NCBI GenBank assembly: GCA_003220975.1
Contig: QHTX01000033.1
Coordinates: 1 to 10,323, forward strand
Source: Gemmatimonadota bacterium
GTDB lineage: Bacteria; Gemmatimonadota; Gemmatimonadetes; Gemmatimonadales; GWC2-71-9
Direction of reading: 5' to 3'
DNA length: 10,323 nt
Of this stretch, positions 1-5,452 are shown one piece after another (position 1 is the stretch's first letter; every line of letters starts with the position of its first letter). The notes beneath the pieces were generated by a model that saw only the letters and a program-made list of their open reading frames with translations, did not search any database and had not been told where the DNA came from. The position numbers were made by a program, and so were the translations under genes.

Positions 1-797
1 ACGACGACGCCCCACAGCGCCAGCAGCAGGCCCGCCCCCTCGCGGTTGCCGAGGATCAACGCCAGCGCGCCCGGTCCCCAGACCAGGCCGCTCCCCACCA
101 CGGGCAGGATGGCGAACACCATGGTCACCACGCCCCAGAAGACCGCGTTCGGGAGCCCCGTCACGAAGAAGCCCAGTCCCACGAGGACGCCTTGGATAGC
201 GGCCGTCAGGCCGGTGCCGATGATGGTGGATGACGTGACGTCGCGGAAGCGCTGCCGCAGCTTTTCCGTGTTCTTCGCGGAGAAGGGGATGTAGGGCTGG
301 ACCGCCTGCCACGTCTCGTGCGGCCGGAGCAGCAGGTAGAACAGGCCGAACAGGGAGATGGTGAGATTGAGCGCGAGGCGCGTGGCGGTGCCGATCAAGC
401 CGAACGCCGACGACCCGATCCATCCCACGACCCTCGCGCCGAGGTCGGCGAGGCGCGGTCCCAGGTCGATCCCGCCGAGCCGCAGCTCCTTGAGCCGGCC
501 CAACAGCGGGCTCTGGATCACCCCGCCCGCGATGCCTTGCGCCTGGTTCACGATGAGACCGGCGAACGAGACCCCGGGCACGACGATCAGGAACAGCGCG
601 AGCAGCACGACCACGGTCGCGGCGAGCTTCGGGCGCATCCGCATGGACAACCACTCGTGCACCGGCGCGAACACCGCGTACAGCACGGGGATGCCGATCA
701 GTCCCGTAGCATAGGGCGTCAGCGCGATGACGAGGGCGACGCCGAGCAGCAGGACCAGCAGGGCGGCGCGTTGGTGATTGGTGTCGATCAGCGGCAT
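1..797 (-). CDS. AI-2E family (PerM/UPF0118) transporter, C-terminus beyond window
   Basis: Reverse-strand frame open from an ATG at 797 to the left edge, giving the first 265 residues of a polytopic membrane protein. Hydrophobic segments lie near residues 12-45 and 58-84, followed by a soluble stretch with FDVT-like charged residues and further membrane segments from about 140. The region GTGLTAAIQGVLVGLGFF followed by GLPNAVFWGVVTMVFAILP is the characteristic core of the AI-2E transporter/PerM family. Family members are roughly 330-380 residues, so about 70-110 residues are missing. The start is fixed by an in-frame TAG two codons upstream (TAG CGC ATG). No Shine-Dalgarno is visible; a TANNNT box 5 nt before the ATG suggests leaderless expression. 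The family includes an AI-2 exporter and ion antiporters, so the substrate cannot be named from sequence. Confidence 0.9.
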   Translation of the reverse strand, partial: MPLIDTNHQRAALLVLLLGVALVIALTPYATGLIGIPVLYAVFAPVHEWLSMRMRPKLAATVVVLLALFLIVVPGVSFAGLIVNQAQGIAGGVIQSPLLGRLKELRLGGIDLGPRLADLGARVVGWIGSSAFGLIGTATRLALNLTISLFGLFYLLLRPHETWQAVQPYIPFSAKNTEKLRQRFRDVTSSTIIGTGLTAAIQGVLVGLGFFVTGLPNAVFWGVVTMVFAILPVVGSGLVWGPGALALILGNREGAGLLLALWGVV

Positions 798-802
798 GCG
801 CT

Positions 803-831
803 AGTCTAGGGCGGCCCAGTGGACCATGCAA
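803..831 (-). promoter_or_regulatory. candidate leaderless promoter of the AI-2E family gene
   Basis: On the minus strand TTGCAT (826-831) and TAGACT (803-808) are separated by 17 bp. The second box fits TANNNT and ends 5 nt before the ATG at 797, so transcription would begin at or next to the start codon. This matches the absence of a Shine-Dalgarno sequence. The -35 box is poor (3/6 to TTGACA), and the call rests on spacing plus the -10 box. Confidence 0.35.
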
Positions 832-850
832 GGCGGGCGTGACGGCACGT

Positions 851-877
851 CCCCCTCTCCACGTGGTGGAGAGGGGG
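851..877. repeat. 12-bp perfect G/C inverted repeat, possible terminator or REP-type element
   Basis: CCCCCTCTCCAC (851-862) and its exact complement (866-877) flank a 3-nt loop. A second copy of GAGAGGGGG follows at 881-889, so the left arm could also pair with it. The hairpin begins 22 nt beyond the stop of the CHRD gene in its direction of transcription and precedes the AI-2E gene, a sensible site for a terminator. There is no T-run on either side, so it is not a textbook intrinsic terminator. The composition (CCCTCTCC / GGAGAGGG) resembles dispersed intergenic repeats of high-GC bacteria; one copy cannot prove that. Confidence 0.55.
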
Positions 878-898
878 AGCGAGAGGGGGGGCGTGCGG

Positions 899-1480
899 TT
901 ACGGCGTCGGGCCCGCGACGACAATCTGGCCGCGGATCTCGCCGCCCGGGAAATCGCCGGGGCCGGTGTTGGTGGGCGGCACGCCGTCGTTCGTGTGGAC
1001 GTTCGCGTACGCTCCACCGTCGCTCAGCGCGGCGACGAGATCGCTCAGCGGGTGGCCGGCGAGCGGCCCGATCAGGTTCGCGGCCGTGATGGTGCCGTGC
1101 GCCAGCACGCCGTCGGTCCTCCCACCGCCGGGCGCCACCGGCCCGAACAGGAACGCGACAATCGGGCCGTTCACGCCCGCCGGCGCCACGTGGATGTGCG
1201 CCATGAACACGTTGTCGATGTTGGAAGAGATCAACCGGTAGCGGAGCTCCGTACCGTCATCGCTGAGCTGCAGCTTGATCTGGCCGACGCCGCGAGTCTC
1301 ATGCGCGGGCACCTCGTTCGCGCCGGTGAGATGAGCGACGAAGTTCTTCGGGGCGGGCGCCTGGTCGGCCTCCATGCGCAGCGCCAAGGAGCTGCGTGGG
1401 TCAGTGGGTGGAGTGCGGTCGCAGCCTGCCGCGACCATCGAGACGAACGCGAGGGTACCGGGAACGGTGAAGCGGCGCAT
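899..1480 (-). CDS. CHRD-domain lipoprotein
   Basis: A 193-residue predicted exported lipoprotein. The N-terminus has a basic start (MRRF), a hydrophobic stretch and a lipobox-like VAAGC with Cys20 as the lipidation site, then a Pro-rich linker. Residues about 46-187 form a CHRD domain (first described in chordin): the opening LTGANEVP (51-58), the central AHIHVAPAGVNGPIVAFL (94-111) and the closing AYANVHTNDG...FPGGEIRGQI (157-186) are the diagnostic blocks. Bacterial CHRD proteins are common secreted or envelope proteins whose biochemical role is largely unknown, so no activity is assigned. The start is supported by AGGAGG (1486-1491) 5 nt before the ATG; the stop is TAA. The gene is divergent from the NAD(P)H-binding gene, with a 120-bp shared upstream region. 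Confidence 0.92.
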   Translation of the reverse strand: MRRFTVPGTLAFVSMVAAGCDRTPPTDPRSSLALRMEADQAPAPKNFVAHLTGANEVPAHETRGVGQIKLQLSDDGTELRYRLISSNIDNVFMAHIHVAPAGVNGPIVAFLFGPVAPGGGRTDGVLAHGTITAANLIGPLAGHPLSDLVAALSDGGAYANVHTNDGVPPTNTGPGDFPGGEIRGQIVVAGPTP

Positions 1481-1508
1481 GGAGACCTCCTGGGTGGCGC
1501 CCGCGTTG

Positions 1509-1536
1509 AGTGTACCTGCGCGGCGGGGGGTGGCAA
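1509..1536 (-). promoter_or_regulatory. candidate sigma-70-type promoter of the CHRD gene
   Basis: On the minus strand TTGCCA (1531-1536, 5/6 to the -35 consensus) and TACACT (1509-1514, 4/6 to the -10 consensus) are 16 bp apart. Transcription would start near 1502, leaving a short leader that contains the AGGAGG at 1486-1491. A matching promoter for the divergent plus-strand gene is less clear; TACATT at 1565-1570 is the best -10 candidate but has no good -35. Confidence 0.4.
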
Positions 1537-1600
1537 GGCGACGCGACCGCCTTCATGAACTCCTTACATTTGGTGGACACCAACAAGGGGCAGTCGCGGA

Positions 1601-2248
1601 ATGAGAATCGCCCTGTTCGGCGCCGGCGGGATGATCGGGCGGCGCATTCTCGAGGAGGCACTGCGGCGCGGCCACGAAGTGACGGCGGTCGTGCGCGACC
1701 CAACGCGCTTCTCTGGGGCCGCCGACCGCGTGGCTGTGGTGCAGGGCGACGTCGTCGATGCGGCGAGCGTGGCCGCCGCGGTGCGCGGGCACGACGCGGT
1801 GATCAGTGCCGTCGGCCCGGCGCACACGCCCGACGCGCGCCCCCAGATGCTGGGCGATGCGGCCCGCGCCCTCATCGCCGGCATGCCGCGCGCCAGCGTG
1901 CGGCGGCTGCTCGTCGTCGGCGGGGCAGGGAGCCTCGAGGTCCGGCCCGGGGTGCAGCTCGTGGACACCCCGGAGTTCCCGGCGGCCTGGCGACCGGTTG
2001 CCCTGGCGCACCGCGATGCGCTGGCGCTGTACCACGCGGCGCCGCCGGGGCTCGACTGGACCTACTTCAGTCCTGCCGCCGTGATCGAGCCCGGGAAGCG
2101 GACCGGCACCTACCGCACGGGTCGCGACCAGCTTCTGACCGACAGGCTGCGCAAGAGTCGTATCTCTGCCGAAGACTTCGCGGTGGCGCTGCTCGACGAG
2201 CTGGAGCGCCCGGCCCACGTTTGCCAGCGGATCACGGTCGCATACTGA
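1601..2248 (+). CDS. NAD(P)H-binding Rossmann-fold protein (COG2910/NmrA-like, YwnB type)
   Basis: A 215-residue cytosolic short-chain-type reductase or sensor protein. The N-terminal beta-alpha-beta carries GAGGMIG (7-13), and a basic residue after the second strand (VVRDPTRF, Arg32) favours NADP(H). GDVVD (49-53) and the hydrophobic strand DAVISAVGP (65-73) follow the atypical SDR pattern. The C-terminal block LDWTYFSPAAVIEPGKRTG (151-169) and SRISAEDFAVALLDELE (186-202) are typical of the COG2910 group of putative NADH-flavin reductase-like proteins. The classical YxxxK catalytic pair is not evident, as usual for this branch, so substrate and reaction are unknown. AAGGGG at 1585-1590 lies about 10 nt before the ATG as a weak ribosome site. 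It is the only plus-strand gene accepted and is convergent with the methyltransferase gene, whose stop is 72 bp away. Confidence 0.9.
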   Translation: MRIALFGAGGMIGRRILEEALRRGHEVTAVVRDPTRFSGAADRVAVVQGDVVDAASVAAAVRGHDAVISAVGPAHTPDARPQMLGDAARALIAGMPRASVRRLLVVGGAGSLEVRPGVQLVDTPEFPAAWRPVALAHRDALALYHAAPPGLDWTYFSPAAVIEPGKRTGTYRTGRDQLLTDRLRKSRISAEDFAVALLDELERPAHVCQRITVAY

Positions 2249-2320
2249 GCCCCCGCCCCCAGGCGCGCGCCCGGCGCTGTTGCGCTGTCGCGACATTGAA
2301 ACGGCTGGTAGCACTGGTTC

Positions 2321-3073
2321 TCACACCCGCACCCGCCCCACCCGCAGCGCCAGCGGCCAGCGGACCGTACGCGTTGCGCCCGCGGGCTGCCATACGCCCT
2401 CGAGCTCCCGTCGGAACTCGGCGAGCGGGGCAGGGCCCCGCGCGCGCTCCAGCGCCCGCACCGCCGACACGGTCTCCACGTATCCCACGACGTTGGCGAA
2501 GGTCCACTCCGCCCGGATCTCGAGCGGCGGCGCGGTGATCTCCTCGAAGGGGAAGGGCAGCGACCGGTAGCCGTCATCGACGTACCGGCGCTCCGGCGGC
2601 CAATAGGGTCCGAGCACGGCGGAGAAAAAGTGCTGGACGAGCGGAGCCGCATCATCGTCCACCTGCACCAGCCCGTAGGTCACGAGCGCCAGAACCCCTG
2701 CGGGTCGCGCCACGCGCCTCACCTCGGCATAGTAGCGGGCCAGGTCGAACCAATGCACCGCCTGGGCGGCCACGGCGAGATCGACCGCGCCGTTCGGCAA
2801 GCCGCTCGTCTCAGCGGGCGCACAGCGGTACCCGACCTTGGGATGCGGCGCCGCCTGGGCGACCTGCTCGGCGCTCGCGTCGGTCGCGATCACGCGCGCG
2901 AAGCGGTCGGCCAGGAGGACGGAGAGCTGCCCCGAGCCGCACCCGCCATCCCACGCCAGGTCGCGGCCCGGGGCCACATCCGCCAGGAAGTCCACGAGCG
3001 CGCGGGGATAGACCGGACGATGTGCCGCATACGCCGCGGCGCGCTCCGAGAAGTGGTCCTTGAAGCCGGTCAC
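2321..3073 (-). CDS. class I SAM-dependent methyltransferase
   Basis: A 250-residue methyltransferase of the Methyltransf_11-like, DHFSxxAxxYAxxRPxYP type. The opening DHFSERAAAYAAHRPVYP (6-23) is family-typical. Motif I reads AWDGGCGSGQLS (40-51), the SAM loop; the acidic residue after strand 2 is Asp65 (VIATDAS); AETSGLP (87-93) and AQAVHWFDLARYY (103-115) follow. The later GPYWPPERRYVDDGYR (155-170) is characteristic of this branch, which is related to fungal trans-aconitate methyltransferase-like proteins; the real substrate is unknown. The start is GTG at 3071-3073, overlapping the TGA of the MarR-GNAT gene in GTGA, which implies translational coupling. The frame stays open further upstream, but that extension runs antiparallel to no known domain and overlaps the regulator, so I exclude it. 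Confidence 0.92.
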   Translation of the reverse strand: MTGFKDHFSERAAAYAAHRPVYPRALVDFLADVAPGRDLAWDGGCGSGQLSVLLADRFARVIATDASAEQVAQAAPHPKVGYRCAPAETSGLPNGAVDLAVAAQAVHWFDLARYYAEVRRVARPAGVLALVTYGLVQVDDDAAPLVQHFFSAVLGPYWPPERRYVDDGYRSLPFPFEEITAPPLEIRAEWTFANVVGYVETVSAVRALERARGPAPLAEFRRELEGVWQPAGATRTVRWPLALRVGRVRV

Positions 3074-3999
3074 AGCTCGAGGTCCCACGTCTGTCCGATC
3101 AGGTCGCGTCCGAAACTGTGGTGCGGCTCTTCGTGCACGAGCTGAAATCCGGCCCGCTCGTAAATGTGCCGGGCCGCGTCGAGCACGCTGTTGGTCCACA
3201 GCGTCATTTTGCCATAGCCGGCCTGACGGGCGAACCCGATGCATTCGTCCACCAGACGGTGGCCGATGCCCAGCCCCCGCGCTCGCGGCTCGACCAGGAG
3301 CAACCGCAGCCGCGCCACCGTGTCCGACTCCCTCACCAGAAACACGGAGCCGACGTTCTGGCCGTCCCGCTCGGCGATCCAGCAGCGCTCCCGCTTCGGG
3401 TCGTACTGCTTGATGAACTTGGCGACGATCTCGGCGACGAGCGCCTCGAATTGCTCGTCCCAGCCGTACTCCTGCGCGTACAGCTCGCCGTGGCGCTGCA
3501 CCACCCAGCCCATGTCGCCGGGCCGGTGCGGGCGGAGCACGTACGGGACGCGCCGCTCGGGCCCGGCGCCGAGCAGCGCGGTGATCGCCGCCATCGCGGC
3601 GACGAGCCGGTACTGCTCCGCGCCCGGGAGCCGCTCGAGCAGCACGCCGACGTCGGCGCGCGACGCGGCGTCGAGCCGGGCGAACGCCCGCCGCCCAGCG
3701 GCGGTGAGGCGCACGAGGCTCTGCCGGGCGTCGCGGGTCGCGGGCTTCCGGTCGATGAGGCGGTGCTGCACGAACCCGCGCAAGATGCGACTCAGATACC
3801 CCGCGTCGAGGCCCAGCTCCCGGCGCAACTCCGTCGCCGTCGTCTCGTCGCGCTGCGCCAGCTCGTACAGTACGCGCGCCGCGGTGAGCGAGAACGGGCT
3901 GTGCAGGAACCGTTCGTCGAGCAGGCCGATCTGCTTCGTGTAGAACCGATTGAAGCGCCGCACCACCGCGACGCGCTGCTCCAGGTCGGTGGCCGCCAT
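3070..3999 (-). CDS. MarR-GNAT fusion: winged-helix regulator with acetyltransferase domain
   Basis: A 309-residue bifunctional protein. Residues 1-145 are a MarR domain: recognition region TATELRRELGLDAGYLSRIL (54-73) and wing RKPATRDARQSLVRLT (84-99). Residues about 152-309 are a GNAT domain with the acetyl-CoA loop RARGLGIGHRLV (239-250) and the closing SVLDAARHIYERAGF (271-285). Such fusions are a known bacterial architecture; ligand and acetyl acceptor are usually unknown. The start chosen is ATG 3997-3999, with AGGA (4006-4009) 6-7 nt upstream. An ATG at 4038 would add 13 residues, but it lies inside the 33-bp palindrome and lacks a ribosome site. The gene is first in an operon with the methyltransferase (4-nt overlap). 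The palindrome just upstream suggests that it regulates itself, which is inference. Confidence 0.93.
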   Translation of the reverse strand: MAATDLEQRVAVVRRFNRFYTKQIGLLDERFLHSPFSLTAARVLYELAQRDETTATELRRELGLDAGYLSRILRGFVQHRLIDRKPATRDARQSLVRLTAAGRRAFARLDAASRADVGVLLERLPGAEQYRLVAAMAAITALLGAGPERRVPYVLRPHRPGDMGWVVQRHGELYAQEYGWDEQFEALVAEIVAKFIKQYDPKRERCWIAERDGQNVGSVFLVRESDTVARLRLLLVEPRARGLGIGHRLVDECIGFARQAGYGKMTLWTNSVLDAARHIYERAGFQLVHEEPHHSFGRDLIGQTWDLEL

Positions 4000-4015
4000 G
4001 GTGAATCCTAAGATC

Positions 4016-4048
4016 CGCCAGATACTTGACTCTGTCAAGTATCTGGCG
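4016..4048. promoter_or_regulatory. perfect 15+15 bp palindrome, likely MarR operator overlapping the -35 region
   Basis: CGCCAGATACTTGAC (4016-4030) and its exact reverse complement (4034-4048) flank a 3-bp spacer TCT. It begins 17 bp before the chosen start of the MarR-GNAT gene. On the minus strand the core contains a perfect TTGACA hexamer (4033-4038); a regulator dimer bound here would cover the promoter. MarR proteins typically bind roughly 16-20 bp palindromes with about two-turn symmetry, so the core ATACTTGAC-N3-GTCAAGTAT is the probable site. The -10 element is unclear: GATCTT at 17-bp spacing matches only 3/6. As RNA the sequence would also fold into a strong hairpin. Confidence 0.75.
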
Positions 4049-4089
4049 ACACCACGGCGCGATCCTGATTACCTCCAGGCGGCCCCGCT

Positions 4090-5259
4090 CTAGAGGCCCC
4101 CGAGAAACCCGAGCAGCGTAGCCCGCTGCCGATCGGACAGTTTCAGGAAGCGGTCGCGCGCGCCGGCGGCTTCTCCCGCGTGCAGGCGGATGGCTTCGTC
4201 GATGGAGGAAGCGCGGCCGTCGTGCAGGAACGTCGCCTTGAACCGCAGGCCCATCAGCGGCTCGGTGCGGAACTCGGCCGGAGTCGCCTGCCCAAGGCAG
4301 ATGTCGGCCAGGTCGGGACCCATGTCGTGCAGCAGCAGGTCGGTGTAGGCGTCCACGTACTTGTGACTCAGCACCCGCACGGGATTGTCCCCGGTGCGTA
4401 GGCGCGGCACGTGGCAGCCATCGCATCCGATGCGCGAGAAGACCTGCTGGCCGCCCATCCGGATGACCGGGTTCCCGACCGGCTCCGGCGGGGCGAGGAG
4501 TTGTGAGAAGGTGACGGCGGCGTCGAGCTGTTCCTGGGTCAGCTCCGGGTCGGCGGTCGGGTCGACGCCGGCGGGCAGGGGCGCGCCCCCGACGGTCTGC
4601 TCGGTGGGGAGCGCGGGGTTCGTGATCCCCATCTCCATGACGAAGGCCTGCGCGACGAATTCGCGCAACGTGGGGACCTGTGCCTTCCGGCCGAACCGGC
4701 CGATGCGCCCGTCCGCCGTGCGGTTGGGGCGGCCCGAGATGCCATCGCCATCGCGGTCGTCGGGGTCCGCGTGCGCCAGGATCTCCGTGTCCGGCACCGC
4801 ATCGAGCAACCCGAACCCTAGGATGGACGCGATTCCGAGCGCGGCCTGCAGCGCGGGCGTCACCTGTTTCTGGAACACCGGCCCCCCCTTGTCACCGAGC
4901 TCATCGCACACGCCGCCCCGGTATGCGGTCGCGTGGACCTCCACGTCTTCTCCCGCCTCCTCGGGATCGGCGGAGCCGGTACCGCCGACGACCGGCTCCT
5001 CGTGGCATCCCGCGCAGGCGGTGGAGTTGAAGAGCGGCCCCAGTCCCGTCTCCGGCGTGAAGACGGTCTGGAACACGACGCTGCCGCGCGCGAAGCGCTG
5101 TTGCTCGTCGGGGGTCAAAAGGCGCAGCGGGCCGCCGAGCTCCGCCGGCATGGAGGCGAGGACCTTCCCGAGGAGGAACGTCGTCCCCGTGGGCGGCTCC
5201 TGATCGCAGGCCGTGACGAGGACGATGAATAGGGGCGCCCACCGTGCGTGAGGGGACAT
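4090..5259 (-). CDS. di-haem c-type lipoprotein, DUF1111 / DHOR family (putative peroxidase-like oxidoreductase)
   Basis: A 389-residue exported protein. The N-terminus is a lipoprotein signal with LVTAC (Cys18). Two CxxCH haem sites are present: CAGCH (82-86) and CDGCH (279-283), so two covalent haems c are expected and the protein must be matured outside the cytoplasmic membrane. Between them lie the acidic DPDDRDGDGISGRPN (165-179) and a RIGRFGRKAQ block, and after the second haem LLLHDMGPDLAD (308-319) and FLHDGRASS (344-352), all typical of the DUF1111 di-haem oxidoreductase family (PF06537, as I recall it). Met314 is a plausible haem ligand. The reaction is not established for most members; homology is to di-haem peroxidase-like proteins. 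GGGAGG (5264-5269) sits 4 nt before the ATG. No terminator is visible between its stop and the MarR operator. Confidence 0.92.
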   Translation of the reverse strand: MSPHARWAPLFIVLVTACDQEPPTGTTFLLGKVLASMPAELGGPLRLLTPDEQQRFARGSVVFQTVFTPETGLGPLFNSTACAGCHEEPVVGGTGSADPEEAGEDVEVHATAYRGGVCDELGDKGGPVFQKQVTPALQAALGIASILGFGLLDAVPDTEILAHADPDDRDGDGISGRPNRTADGRIGRFGRKAQVPTLREFVAQAFVMEMGITNPALPTEQTVGGAPLPAGVDPTADPELTQEQLDAAVTFSQLLAPPEPVGNPVIRMGGQQVFSRIGCDGCHVPRLRTGDNPVRVLSHKYVDAYTDLLLHDMGPDLADICLGQATPAEFRTEPLMGLRFKATFLHDGRASSIDEAIRLHAGEAAGARDRFLKLSDRQRATLLGFLGGL

Positions 5260-5394
5260 CTAGCCTCCCATGGCGCGGGCGCGCGTTGTCGCAGGGTCGC
5301 GCGATCACAATGGCACACTGAGGGATGCGCCGGCGGTGATGGAGGGCACGAGCACGCCGGTCGCCCGTCGGCCAGGAACACGACACGCGAAGCA

Positions 5395-5427
5395 CGAGCC
5401 CCGCAGCGGAGGCCGCTGCGGGGCTCG
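5395..5427. terminator. 15-bp perfect hairpin downstream of the coiled-coil gene
   Basis: CGAGCCCCGCAGCGG (5395-5409) and its exact complement (5413-5427) flank a 3-nt loop. The stem starts 25 nt past the TAG of the coiled-coil gene on the minus strand. The bases after it on that strand (TGCTTCGCGTGT) are only mildly T-rich, so termination may be weak or factor-assisted. The remaining 5260-5394 stretch holds the di-haem gene's leader; I see no confident promoter boxes in it. Confidence 0.7.
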
Positions 5428-5452
5428 GTATAGGGACGTCGCTCGGGAAGCG

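Noticed and set aside
318..809. Plus-strand open frames across the AI-2E gene
   Set aside because: Translations are charged low-complexity strings, whereas the minus-strand frame reads as a clear membrane protein with the family core motif.
4000..4038. Upstream ATG at 4038 as the start of the MarR-GNAT protein
   Set aside because: It falls inside the palindromic operator and has no ribosome site, while the ATG at 3999 has AGGA at good spacing and begins where MarR domains usually begin.
2321..4426. One 701-residue minus-strand frame spanning the methyltransferase and beyond
   Set aside because: Only the last 250 residues look like protein. The upstream part is the out-of-frame shadow of the MarR-GNAT gene and part of the di-haem gene; the GTG start at 3073 overlapping the regulator's TGA explains the gene.
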